A model generated the notes under the pieces. The model searched no databases and was not told the DNA's origin. It saw nothing but the letters and a program-made list of their open reading frames with translations. 64,000 bases of DNA. Source: Corallococcus coralloides DSM 2259 (GTDB lineage: Bacteria > Myxococcota > Myxococcia > Myxococcales > Myxococcaceae). Every line of letters starts with the position of its first letter. The stretch's first letter is position 1. The stretch covers positions 1,240,001-1,304,000 of the forward strand of contig NC_017030.1 of assembly GCF_000255295.1 (NCBI RefSeq), read 5' to 3'. The position numbers were made by a program, and so were the translations under genes. Shown here in pieces: positions 1-10,243 of the stretch.

Positions 1-702
1 GGTGAGGTCCTCAAGCGCCTGAAGAAGGAGCTGTGCGCGCAGGCGCAGGTGCGCCACCCGGGCGTGGTGCAGATCATCGACCAGAACGTGGACTCGGCGC
101 GGCCCTACTTCGTGGTGGAGCTGATGCGCGGCAGCCTGAAGGAGCGGCTGGAGGCGTCCGGCGGCAAGGGCATTGACGTGCAGCACGCGCTGCGCACCTT
201 CCTGCAGCTGGCGTACGGCCTGAAGGCCGCGCACGCAGCGGGGCTCACCCACCACAACATCAAGCCGGAGAACGTCCTCTTCGACGCGTACGGCAACGCG
301 AAGCTCGCCGACTTCGGCATGAGCCGCGTGGTGGAGGTGGACGCGACGAAGGGCATGCCCCAGGTGTTCGTGGGCACGGGCGGCATGGTCTACATGGCGC
401 CGGAGCTGATGAACAAGGGCGTCCAGGAGGCGGGTCCCGCCGCGGACGTGTACGCCCTGGGCATCCTGCTCTACGAGATGTTCACCGGTCAGATTCCGGG
501 CCGTCGCTCGCCGCTGCCGTCGGAGGTGAATCCGGAGGCGCCCAGCGGGCTGGATCAGCTCTTCGACAAGGCCACGCAGGACCGGCGCGAGCAGCGCTAC
601 CCGGACGTGGACGCGATGCTGGCGGACTTCTACAAGGCCTTCCCGGAGCGCGAGTACCTGGACCGCGGCGCGCTCATCCTGTCGTCGGATCCGCAGGAGT
701 AG
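1..702 (+). CDS. Ser/Thr protein kinase catalytic domain, 5' end outside window; likely pseudokinase
   Basis: The open frame enters from the window edge, so the N-lobe, including the glycine loop and possibly the VAIK lysine, is missing. A Hanks-type C-lobe is visible: DFG at bases 310-318, followed by an activation segment and an APE motif (YMAPEL). The catalytic loop reads HHNIKPEN where HRDLKPEN is expected. The proton-accepting Asp is therefore Asn (codon 256-258) and the preceding Arg is His. The protein ends soon after the kinase domain with no membrane segment, so this form would be soluble. Hanks kinases are abundant in myxobacteria. The family assignment is firm. Loss of activity is inferred from the missing Asp. 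Confidence 0.9.
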   Translation, partial: GEVLKRLKKELCAQAQVRHPGVVQIIDQNVDSARPYFVVELMRGSLKERLEASGGKGIDVQHALRTFLQLAYGLKAAHAAGLTHHNIKPENVLFDAYGNAKLADFGMSRVVEVDATKGMPQVFVGTGGMVYMAPELMNKGVQEAGPAADVYALGILLYEMFTGQIPGRRSPLPSEVNPEAPSGLDQLFDKATQDRREQRYPDVDAMLADFYKAFPEREYLDRGALILSSDPQE

Positions 703-802
703 TTGTTGGCCAGGCAGGCGGGCCTCCAACGCGAGGCTCGCCCGTCGCCACATGGACGGGCTCGCCCGTCCTCGCGAAGACCTGTCAGACTGCGGCGCGC
801 CC

Positions 803-1999
803 ATGTCCACGCGCCCCTCTGACAGCGTCCTCCTCACCGTCACCGGCAGGGACGGCCCCGACACCACCGCCCGCCTCACCGGCCTGCTCGCGAAAGCGGG
901 CGCGGAGCTGCTCGACGTGGAGCAGGTGGTGGTGCAGGGCCTGCTCACCCTGGCCCTCTGGGTGCGCCTGCCCGGCGGCGAGTCCCTCCAGGGGCTCCCC
1001 GAGCTGGCCCGCGAGCTGGGCGTCACGGTGGACGTGCGCGCGGTGCCTCCGGCCGTCACGGCTCCAGAGCCGGGGCCGGAGCCGCTGCGCTACGTCGTCA
1101 CCGCGGTGGGCAAGGCGCTGGGCGTGCACGACGTACATGCGCTGACGCAACAGCTGGTGGCGGGCAACGCGCGCGTGGAGCGCATCACCCGGCTGAGCGA
1201 GACGCCGCTCGCGGCGGTGGAGCTGCACGTCACGCTGCCTCCGGACGCCGACACGGCGGCGCTCAAGCGCGCGCTCCTGGCGCTGTCCATGGCGAGCCCC
1301 ACGTTCGACGTCGCCCTCCAGCGCGAGAGCCTCTACCGGCGCGGCAAGCGGATGGTGGTGATGGACATGGACTCCACGCTCATCCGCATCGAGGTCATCG
1401 ACGAGCTGGCGCGCGCGTATGGCGTCCACGCGAAGGTGGCCGCCATCACCGAGCGCGCGATGCACGGGGAGATGGACTACGACGAGTCCCTGCGCCAGCG
1501 CGTGGCGCTGCTCGCCGGGCTGGACGCGCGCGTGCTGCACGAGCTGGCCGCGAACCTGCCGCTCACCGAGGGCGCGGAGACGCTCATCCGCGTGCTCCGG
1601 CGCCTGGGCTACCGCACCGCGGTCATCAGCGGCGGCTTCTCCGTGGCGGCCGAAGCGCTGCAGAAGCGGCTGGGCATCGACTTCGCGTACTCCAACACGC
1701 TGGAGGTCCAGGACGGGAAGCTCACCGGCCGCACCGTGGGCACCATCGTCAACGCGCGCCGCAAGGCGGAGCTGCTGGAGACGCTGGCGAAGCAGGAGGG
1801 CATCCTGCTGGAGCAGGTCATCGCCGTGGGGGACGGGGCCAACGATTTGCTGATGCTGGAGAAGGCGGGGCTGGGCATCGCCTTCCGCGCCAAGCCGAAG
1901 CTGCGCGAGGCCGCCGACACGTCCATCTCCGCCGGCGGGCTGGACACCATCCTCACGCTGCTGGGCCTCACCGCGCGCGAGCTGCGCGAGGTGGGCTGA
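803..1999 (+). CDS. serB: Phosphoserine phosphatase with N-terminal ACT-like region
   Basis: This 398-residue enzyme should hydrolyse O-phosphoserine to serine, the last step of serine synthesis. Residues 1 to about 170 look like two ACT-type regulatory modules, as in long SerB enzymes. The HAD core follows, with motif I DMDST at about 188-192 (first Asp the nucleophile), an SGGF motif II, and GDGANDLLML as the metal-binding motif. An upstream in-frame ATG at 752 would add 17 residues, but the ACT domain begins just after the ATG at 803, so the later start is preferred. Serine feedback through the ACT region is known for some relatives and is only inferred here. Confidence 0.93.
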   Translation: MSTRPSDSVLLTVTGRDGPDTTARLTGLLAKAGAELLDVEQVVVQGLLTLALWVRLPGGESLQGLPELARELGVTVDVRAVPPAVTAPEPGPEPLRYVVTAVGKALGVHDVHALTQQLVAGNARVERITRLSETPLAAVELHVTLPPDADTAALKRALLALSMASPTFDVALQRESLYRRGKRMVVMDMDSTLIRIEVIDELARAYGVHAKVAAITERAMHGEMDYDESLRQRVALLAGLDARVLHELAANLPLTEGAETLIRVLRRLGYRTAVISGGFSVAAEALQKRLGIDFAYSNTLEVQDGKLTGRTVGTIVNARRKAELLETLAKQEGILLEQVIAVGDGANDLLMLEKAGLGIAFRAKPKLREAADTSISAGGLDTILTLLGLTARELREVG

Positions 2000-2014
2000 C
2001 AATCACAGGCAGGG

Positions 2015-2884
2015 TCAGACGCGCATGCGCGCGGCCAGCTCGCGCTGCTGCACGGCGCCCTTCTCGAAGACGAGCTCCAGCAGGGCGCGGAGGATCTTCG
2101 AGCTCTTCTCCTGGTTCTGCTGCACCGTCTGCAGGCGGGCCAGGTCCTCCTCCGTCCACTCGTTGGTGGGCGCGCCGCCCGCGAGGATTTCATCCAGGAT
2201 GTCCGAGGCGCTGGAGCCCGCGCTCGCCGGGGCGGGCGTGGGGGCCGCGCGCGCCGCGGGCGCCGGAGCAGCGGGGGGCGGAGGCGGCGCGGCGTTCGGG
2301 TCGACGATGTCGCTGATGCGCTTCACGACCGTCTTGCCGCTCATGTCCACGACCTTGAACTCCTCCTCCTCCGGGAGCTCGTCCGCCGCCTGCTGCTGCT
2401 TGCCCGTGTCGGGCTTGAAGCGCTTCTTCTCCACCGGCTCCTGGCCGCGGTAGTGGCGCAGGATGGCGTGCTCGATTTCACGGTCGCCCGCCACCATGGG
2501 GACCACGCGGGCGCGGCTGCGCGCCGCGACCTGGTCCAACGTGGCCAGGTCCGTGGGGTCGGACATCGCCAGCACCAGCGTCTTCCCGTTGTCCTTGAGC
2601 TGCACGGGGAAGATGCCCTTCTGCTCGGCGAGCCCCACGTCCACGCGCGCGAGCGCCGCCGCGTCCTTCGTCAGGTTGCCCAACTGCACGCGCGGCATTC
2701 CCAGGCCCTGGCAGATGGCCTGGGTGATGGTCTCCTCGGAGGCCAGGCCCAGGTCCGAGACGACGCGCGACACGCGTCCACCCCACTGGTCCAGCGAGGC
2801 GAGCGCGCTGCGCAGCTGCAGCTCGTCGATGACGCGCGCCTTGATGAGGATGTCCGCGATGCGATTCCGGGAAGGGGGAGCCAT
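2015..2884 (-). CDS. GspE N-terminal (MshEN-like) domain protein
   Basis: The 289-residue protein has an N-terminal region (about 5-150) resembling the GspE/PilB N-terminal domain found ahead of type II secretion and type IV pilus ATPases. Typical features are IADILIKARVI near the start and a later LAMSDPTDLATLDQV. There is no ATPase domain. The middle is an Ala/Pro-rich linker (about 205-240) and the C-terminus is a short helical segment. Some MshEN domains bind cyclic di-GMP, so a sensor or adaptor role is possible but not shown. It is transcribed divergently from the CPxCG gene. No Shine-Dalgarno sequence precedes the ATG, and a TAGAAT hexamer lies 9 bases upstream. Confidence 0.8.
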   Translation of the reverse strand: MAPPSRNRIADILIKARVIDELQLRSALASLDQWGGRVSRVVSDLGLASEETITQAICQGLGMPRVQLGNLTKDAAALARVDVGLAEQKGIFPVQLKDNGKTLVLAMSDPTDLATLDQVAARSRARVVPMVAGDREIEHAILRHYRGQEPVEKKRFKPDTGKQQQAADELPEEEEFKVVDMSGKTVVKRISDIVDPNAAPPPPPAAPAPAARAAPTPAPASAGSSASDILDEILAGGAPTNEWTEEDLARLQTVQQNQEKSSKILRALLELVFEKGAVQQRELAARMRV

Positions 2885-2893
2885 GGGGTGGGG

Positions 2894-2899
2894 ATTCTA
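2894..2899 (-). promoter_or_regulatory. Putative -10 element (TAGAAT) for a leaderless transcript
   Basis: On the minus strand TAGAAT is followed by nine bases and then the ATG of the MshEN-like gene. A start site 6-8 bases past the hexamer would leave almost no 5' leader, and no ribosome site is visible. No convincing -35 is seen. Confidence 0.4.
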
Positions 2900-2956
2900 G
2901 CGTCTGATGGCGCGGACGCTCAGTCCACGTCACCGAACAGGCAAGGAGGCTGGACC

Positions 2957-3151
2957 ATGCAACCGTTCGCGGATGCCGCCACCCAGATGTGCCCGTACTG
3001 CGGTGAGGAGGTCGAAGTCGACGTGGACTCGCTGGGCGCCTCCTCCGAGTCCTACGTGGAGGACTGCCCCGTCTGCTGCCGCCCCTGGCAGGTGCGCGTC
3101 ACCCGGGACGAGGACGGCGCCGCCGTGACGCTCGGCCGCGACGACGACTGA
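2957..3151 (+). CDS. CPxCG-family small zinc-ribbon protein
   Basis: This 64-residue acidic protein carries two CxxC knuckles, CPYC near residue 12 and CPVC near residue 37, the pattern of the small CPxCG-related zinc-finger family. An AAGGAGG ribosome site lies 8 bases before the ATG and fixes the start, although the frame is open far upstream. It is too short to be an enzyme. Metal binding is inferred from the four cysteines, and no specific function is known. Confidence 0.8.
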   Translation: MQPFADAATQMCPYCGEEVEVDVDSLGASSESYVEDCPVCCRPWQVRVTRDEDGAAVTLGRDDD

Positions 3152-3338
3152 GCCTGGCCCCCCCGCCAGGAGGGCAGGCGGGCAGGCACGAAGGCCTTTC
3201 GCGGGGGCTCCAGGGCGTGCGGGGGCGTTCCTTGACACGTCCCGAAGCATGGTTCTCTTGAGTCTTGTGAGGCGCTGCCGGGCACCCCCGAAGAACGGGG
3301 CCCCGGACGCCGATTCAACAACGACCGTGAACCCGCAC

Positions 3339-3360
3339 GACGTGCGTCCAGACGGACGTC
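3339..3360 (+). promoter_or_regulatory. 22-bp imperfect dyad in the hsp20 5' region
   Basis: GACGT and ACGTC flank CGTC and GACG in near-perfect inverted symmetry, ending 17 bases before the hsp20 ATG. A TTGACA at 3232-3237 could be the -35 of the gene, although no good -10 follows at the usual distance. The dyad would then lie in the transcribed leader, as an operator or an RNA fold. This is suggestive only. Confidence 0.35.
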
Positions 3361-3377
3361 ACGAACAGGAGACGACC

Positions 3378-3827
3378 ATGCTGAACAGCCGCTATCCCTT
3401 CAACAACGCCGCCGTCACCCACCCGCTGCTGCGCGACTTCGACTTCCTCTTCCGCGAGCTGGCCTCGCCGGGCGTCCGCAACGACGCCGAGCGCACCGTC
3501 ACGCCCGCGGCGGACATCCTGGAGGCCGAGTCCGGCATCACGCTGCGCGTGGACCTGCCGGGCCATGACGCGAAGGCCATCCAGGTGAAGGTGGAGGACG
3601 GGGTGCTGACCGTGCGCTCCGAGCGCAAGGCCGAGACCGTGCCGGAGGGCAGCACCCTGCGGCGCCAGGAGCGCGCCTCGGGTGTGTACGCGCGCCAGTT
3701 CCGCCTGCCGGAGACGGTGGACGCGACCCGCGTGGAGGCCCGCTACGACAATGGCGTGCTCACCCTCACCCTGCCGCGCCGCGAGGAGACCAAGCCCCGC
3801 GTCGTCGAGGTGAAGGTCCAGGGTTGA
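3378..3827 (+). CDS. Small heat-shock protein, Hsp20/alpha-crystallin family
   Basis: The 149-residue protein has the alpha-crystallin domain from about 40 to 140. Markers are ADILEAESGITLRVDLPG at the domain start and YDNGVLTLTLP, the conserved strand near its end. It should be an ATP-independent holdase for unfolded proteins, acting in the cytoplasm as oligomers. The ATG at 3378 is preceded by an AGGAGA ribosome site. An open frame further upstream lacks domain similarity and is not included. A dyad at 3339-3360 sits in the leader and may be regulatory. Confidence 0.92.
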   Translation: MLNSRYPFNNAAVTHPLLRDFDFLFRELASPGVRNDAERTVTPAADILEAESGITLRVDLPGHDAKAIQVKVEDGVLTVRSERKAETVPEGSTLRRQERASGVYARQFRLPETVDATRVEARYDNGVLTLTLPRREETKPRVVEVKVQG

Positions 3828-3914
3828 TGCGCATGCATCAACACCCCATCAGGGAGGCCGCTGTCCTCGCTGCGGCGAGGCGCGGCGACTCCCGCAAGCA
3901 TCCTTGCGACCCGA

Positions 3915-3942
3915 GGGCTTCCGCGGTGGCCGGCGGAAGCCC
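3915..3942. terminator. Hairpin between convergent genes (possible terminator)
   Basis: GGGCTTCCGC and GCGGAAGCCC form a perfect 10-bp stem with an 8-base loop between the convergent hsp20 and HTH-receiver genes. No T tract follows on either strand, so intrinsic termination is uncertain. Confidence 0.45.
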
Positions 3943-3950
3943 CCGTCCCA

Positions 3951-4541
3951 TCACTTGCGAGCAGCGCTGGTGTTGAGCGCCAGCGGCACCCGGAACAGCT
4001 CCATCACCTGCGTGACGTCCAGCGGCTTGGCCAGGCACGCCACCGCGCCGGCCTGCTTGGACTGCTCCACGACGTCGGGCGTGTGATTGCTCGTCATGGT
4101 GATGAGGCGCACGCCCTCCATCTGCTTGCGCGCGCGGATGCGCTTGCAGACCTCGATGCCGTCGATGTCCGGCATGTTGAGGTCGATGATCATTCCGTGC
4201 GGCTTCTGCTCCGACACCAGCAGCAGCGCCTCCACGCCGCTCGTGGTGGTCTGGAGCTCCACCTGGTTCGCGTGCGGCTTGAACGCGCGCTTGATGGCGT
4301 CCAGCACCGGGCGCTCGTCGTCCACGACCAGCAGGCGCACCGTGCTGCTGCCCAGTTCCTCGGGCACGGGCATCTGGTGGGTGACCAGGAAGGTGCGCAG
4401 GTCCGTCGAACGCACCCGGCGGTGACCGCCCGGAGTCCGGAAGGCCATCAGGATGCCGCGGTCAATCCACTTGCTCACCGTCGACGGGTCCACCTGAAGC
4501 AACCGACTGATGTCGTGCGTCGTGTAGAGCTGGTCCGTCAT
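3951..4541 (-). CDS. MerR/excisionase-type HTH fused to a response-regulator receiver
   Basis: This 196-residue protein combines an N-terminal winged HTH of the MerR/excisionase type (about 4-52; TTHDISRLLQVDPSTVSKW and TPGGHRRV) with a C-terminal receiver (about 67-190). The receiver has the acidic pair in VVDDE, the phospho-acceptor Asp at about 120 (IIDLNMPD) and a conserved Lys (CLAKPLD). DNA binding before the receiver is the reverse of the classical order. The start at MTDQLYTT matches the HTH beginning, and upstream ATGs at 4592 and 4577 are alternatives. No kinase gene is adjacent, so its phosphodonor and targets are unknown. Confidence 0.85.
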   Translation of the reverse strand: MTDQLYTTHDISRLLQVDPSTVSKWIDRGILMAFRTPGGHRRVRSTDLRTFLVTHQMPVPEELGSSTVRLLVVDDERPVLDAIKRAFKPHANQVELQTTTSGVEALLLVSEQKPHGMIIDLNMPDIDGIEVCKRIRARKQMEGVRLITMTSNHTPDVVEQSKQAGAVACLAKPLDVTQVMELFRVPLALNTSAARK

Positions 4542-4624
4542 CGCCGTACTCCCCTCGGACTGCATCGTTCCACTAGCCATGGAAATAAACACCTACCTTG
4601 AATGCGGGGTTTGATCAACCCACC

Positions 4625-5200
4625 CTACGACGTGCTGCGTTTATCTGTGCTTCTCATCAGACCCACGGCGTCTTCCCAACGGCCACTGGCACGGAGGCAC
4701 AGCTCCACAAGCTCACGGGCGGCTCCGTGACCGCCCACGTTCGTCGTAACGAAGTCCGCTTCCTGGCGCACCTCAGGAACAGCATCCGCCGGACAGGCGG
4801 AAAGCCCTGAGAGTGACATGGGGTCCAGGTCGTTCAGGTCGTCTCCCATATACGCGCACTGATTCGCGGGTATCTGGAGTTGGGCGAGCAATTCAAGGAA
4901 GGCGGGACCCTTCTCCTTGCGGCCCTGGAAGATGGCGGCGAGGCCCAATTCCCGGCCTCGCGCTTCGACGATGCGGGACGAGCGCGCGGTGAGGATGGCG
5001 GCGGGCAGGCCCACCAGCCGGGCCATGACGAGCGCATGGCCGTCCTTCACGTTGAAGCGCTTCATCACCTCGCCGTTGTCGCCGTAGTACAGCCCGCCGT
5101 CGGTGAGGACGCCATCCACGTCGAACACGAGCAGACGCACGCGCGACGCACGGGACGTCAGCTCTTCCTTGCCCGGTTTGGAAGGCGCTTCCGTCGGCAT
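4625..5200 (-). CDS. kdsC: 3-deoxy-D-manno-octulosonate 8-phosphate phosphatase
   Basis: A 191-residue HAD phosphatase that should convert Kdo-8-phosphate to Kdo for lipopolysaccharide. The KdsC pattern is clear: DVDGVLTDGGLYY as motif I (first Asp the nucleophile), ILTARSS as motif II, and MGDDLNDLDPM as the metal-binding motif. It lacks a large cap, as expected for this tetrameric family. A GAGGAGG ribosome site precedes the ATG at 5200. An alternative ATG at 5224 overlaps the kdsA stop. It lies directly downstream of kdsA, so the two consecutive steps are probably co-transcribed. Confidence 0.92.
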   Translation of the reverse strand: MPTEAPSKPGKEELTSRASRVRLLVFDVDGVLTDGGLYYGDNGEVMKRFNVKDGHALVMARLVGLPAAILTARSSRIVEARGRELGLAAIFQGRKEKGPAFLELLAQLQIPANQCAYMGDDLNDLDPMSLSGLSACPADAVPEVRQEADFVTTNVGGHGAARELVELCLRASGRWEDAVGLMRSTDKRSTS

Positions 5201-5223
5201 GGCCTCCTCACCTTTCGCATGCA

Positions 5224-7756
<2,533 letters not shown>

Positions 7757-7793
7757 GGACGGCTGGCTGGCCTCAACCCGCGAGGTCAGCCCC

Positions 7794-8027
7794 TCACTGC
7801 GCGTCCCAACCGCCTGGCCGGGCCACGGCGAACTGCTGGGCGGTGGGCTGGCCGACGCGGAAGTGGCGCAGGTCGCACCCCCGGCAACTCCAGCCTTCCC
7901 AGCCCTTCTTCACGACCTGGTGGAGGCAGGCGTCGTAGTTGGGACAAAAAAGGTTGCGCTGGTCATCGACCGTCTCCTCGTCACGGAGGGCGGAGGGCAG
8001 CGGGATGGGACACGGCGTGATGGACAC
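7794..8027 (-). CDS. Small zinc-ribbon-like protein of unknown function
   Basis: This 77-residue protein starts at a GTG with a GGAGAA ribosome site upstream. The frame stays open further upstream but loses plausibility there. It contains CPNYDAC and, 14 residues later, CRGC. The four cysteines suggest a zinc ribbon, and the protein has no signal peptide. It lies upstream of pyrG on the same strand and downstream of the micro-ORF and terminator at 8131-8257. I do not recognise a family. The start codon is moderately certain. Confidence 0.6.
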   Translation of the reverse strand: MSITPCPIPLPSALRDEETVDDQRNLFCPNYDACLHQVVKKGWEGWSCRGCDLRHFRVGQPTAQQFAVARPGGWDAQ

Positions 8028-8130
8028 GGAAGTTCTCCGGCAGGCGACCCCGACGGTCGTGGATGGCACTTCCCCCCGGCGGCCACGAACCGGTGGGTGG
8101 ACAGGACATTCCCGGTAGGCAGGGGGGACG

Positions 8131-8166
8131 AAAAAAGTCGCCCCCGCCGGCAAAGGCGGGGGCGAC
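8131..8166 (-). terminator. Strong intrinsic terminator
   Basis: Read on the minus strand, a perfect 12-bp stem (GTCGCCCCCGCC with its complement, six-base loop) is followed directly by six T residues. It lies 40 bases after the micro-ORF stop at 8207 and about 100 bases before the zinc-ribbon gene. It could end the micro-ORF transcript or act as an attenuator for the next gene. Confidence 0.85.
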
Positions 8167-8206
8167 TCGTTACCGCAGGCGTCACTTCCGCCGGGGACAA
8201 CCCGCG

Positions 8207-8257
8207 TTAGCAGGCCACCGCGACGGAGGTGGACGCCTTGATCTTGCTGTCGTTCAA
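8207..8257 (-). CDS. Candidate 16-codon micro-ORF
   Basis: Reading MNDSKIKASTSVAVAC from a TTG start, this tiny frame has a near-perfect AAAGGAGGTG ribosome site seven bases before the start, stronger than at most full genes here. It ends in TAA, and a textbook intrinsic terminator follows 40 bases later. An ATG four bases after GGAGG would give only two codons. The peptide is Ser/Thr/Ala-rich with one terminal Cys and no signal peptide. It lies 100 bases downstream of a peptide-type ABC exporter. It could be an independent small protein, an exported peptide or signal, or a leader controlling the downstream zinc-ribbon gene. Translation is inferred only. Confidence 0.55.
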   Translation of the reverse strand: MNDSKIKASTSVAVAC

Positions 8258-8356
8258 GGCATCACCTCCTTTCTTGCGGCAGCAGAGATAATGCGCGCCC
8301 CCTTTTCTCGCCACGAAGAGCGGGAGGTGGGAGGAACCCGTCCGGGGAACGAGCGT

Positions 8357-10126
8357 TCAGGCTGCGACGACCTGGCGCTCCACGAGGCGGCGGTACAAGC
8401 CGTCCTGCGTCATGAGGGTGGAGTGGGTGCCGCTCTGCACCACGCGGCCGTGCTCCATCACCAGCACGCGCTGGGCGTTGGCCACGGTGGACAGGCGGTG
8501 GGCGATGATGAGCGTGGTGCGGCCCTGCATCAGCCGGTCCAGGGCGTCCTTCACCAGGTGCTCGCTCTCCGAATCCAGGGCAGAGGTGGCTTCATCCAGG
8601 ATGAGGATGCGCGGGTCCTTGAGCACGGCCCGCGCGATGGCCACGCGCTGCTTCTGGCCGCCGGACAGCTGCACGCCGCGCTCGCCCACCTCCGTGCGGT
8701 AGCCGTCCGGGAAGCGCTGGATGAAGTCGTGCGCGTTCGCGGCCTTCGCGGCGGCTTCCACTTGCGCGTCGGTGGCGTCCGGGCGGCCGTAGCGGATGTT
8801 GTCCGCGATGGAGCAGGAGAAGAGCAGGGGCTCCTGGGCCACCATGCCCACGTGGCGCCGCAGCCAGCTGGGGTCCAGGGACTTCAGGGGGCGGCCGTCC
8901 AGGCGCAGCTCGCCCTGGAGCGGATCATAGAAGCGCGACAGGAGGGCGGCGAGGGTGGACTTGCCGGCGCCGGAGGAGCCCACGACGGCGACGACCTCGC
9001 CCGCGTTGACGGTGAGGTCGATGCCCTGGAGCACCGCCACGTCCGGGCGCGTGGGGTAGGCGAAGTGCACGCCGCGCAGCTCCACGCGGCCCTCGACGGT
9101 GTCGGGGCGCTCGCCCTCGTTGGCGGGGATGGCGGGCGCGCGGTCCATCAGTTCGAAGACGCGCTCGGCGGCGCCGGAGGCGCGCATGAAGTCCGCCCAG
9201 AGGTCCGCCAGGGAGCCCAGGGAGACGGCCACGAGCATCGTGTAGATGAGGAACGAGGTGAGGGCGCCCACGGAGAGCTCGCCGTCCACCACCAGCCGGC
9301 CGCCGTACCAGAACACCACCACCGCGGCGATGTAGCCCGCGCTGGAGGCGCCCCCCATGAAGGCGGCGGACTGGCGCGCGCGGTTGCGGGCGACCTCGTA
9401 GGCGTTCTTCACGGCGTTGCCGTAGCGCGCCACCTCCGACGGTTCCGCCGCGAAGGAGCGCACGGTGCGCATGCCGGAGAGGCTCTCCTCGGCGACCTCG
9501 CTGGCCTTGGCGAGCGCGTCCTGCACGTTGCGCGACAGCCCGCGCACGCGCCGGCCGTAGACCATGCCGCCCACGGCCACCACGGGCACGATGGCGAGCA
9601 TGAGGAAGGTGAGCGAGGGCGACGTGTAGAAGAGCAGCACGATGCCACCCAGGGCCTGCACGGCGTTGCGCAGCCCCTGGGAGATGTTCGCGCTCACGGT
9701 GTTCTGGAGCACGGTGGTGTCGGAGGCGAGCCGGCTGGTGAGCTCTCCGGTGCGGCGCGTGTCGAAGAAGGCCACCTCCTGGTCCATGAGGCGCCGGAAG
9801 AAGTCCTGGCGCAGGCGCATGACCACGCGCTCGCCGGCGTTGGTGAAGAGGTAGAAGCGCAGGGCGGTGGCCACGCCCTGGACCAGGAAGACGGCCAGCA
9901 TGACGAGCGCGGCCTTGTCGATGAGGCCGCGGTTCTTCGCGTTGAGGGCCTCGTCGATGAGGATGCGGACGCCCTGGGGGTAGACCAGGCTGGCGCCGCT
10001 GCTGATGAACAGGAAGACGGTGGCGACGAGCAGCGTGCCCAGCTCGGGGCGGGCGAGCGCCAGCAGGCGGCGCGCGGTGACCCCGGAGGAGAGGTGCGGT
10101 GTCGGAGCGGTGACGGAGGGAGGCAC
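8357..10126 (-). CDS. ABC exporter, fused permease and ATPase (MsbA/TAP-like)
   Basis: This 589-residue half-transporter has six membrane helices in about residues 20-320 and a nucleotide-binding domain from about 345. It shows Walker A (GSSGAGKST), signature LSGGQKQR and Walker B ILILDEATSALD. It should work as a homodimer in the inner membrane. Close families export lipids, drugs or peptides, and TAP-type relatives export peptides. No C39 peptidase domain is present, so cargo cannot be assigned. It is transcribed divergently from the aldo/keto reductase. The next element on its strand is the micro-ORF at 8207-8257. Confidence 0.93.
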   Translation of the reverse strand: MPPSVTAPTPHLSSGVTARRLLALARPELGTLLVATVFLFISSGASLVYPQGVRILIDEALNAKNRGLIDKAALVMLAVFLVQGVATALRFYLFTNAGERVVMRLRQDFFRRLMDQEVAFFDTRRTGELTSRLASDTTVLQNTVSANISQGLRNAVQALGGIVLLFYTSPSLTFLMLAIVPVVAVGGMVYGRRVRGLSRNVQDALAKASEVAEESLSGMRTVRSFAAEPSEVARYGNAVKNAYEVARNRARQSAAFMGGASSAGYIAAVVVFWYGGRLVVDGELSVGALTSFLIYTMLVAVSLGSLADLWADFMRASGAAERVFELMDRAPAIPANEGERPDTVEGRVELRGVHFAYPTRPDVAVLQGIDLTVNAGEVVAVVGSSGAGKSTLAALLSRFYDPLQGELRLDGRPLKSLDPSWLRRHVGMVAQEPLLFSCSIADNIRYGRPDATDAQVEAAAKAANAHDFIQRFPDGYRTEVGERGVQLSGGQKQRVAIARAVLKDPRILILDEATSALDSESEHLVKDALDRLMQGRTTLIIAHRLSTVANAQRVLVMEHGRVVQSGTHSTLMTQDGLYRRLVERQVVAA

Positions 10127-10243
10127 CGGTGGAGCCTACCGGACTGTCGGGGGACGTGCAGCCCGGACAGCGTCCGCAGGGCCGGGATGCAGGCGGGAGG
10201 CCTGGGTGGTATTCCAAGACACGTTCCACGCGAGGAGGGGCCA

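Noticed and set aside
8063-10243. Upstream extension of the aldo/keto reductase frame.
   Set aside because: It is antisense to the ABC exporter. The reductase starts at 10244 with a good ribosome site.
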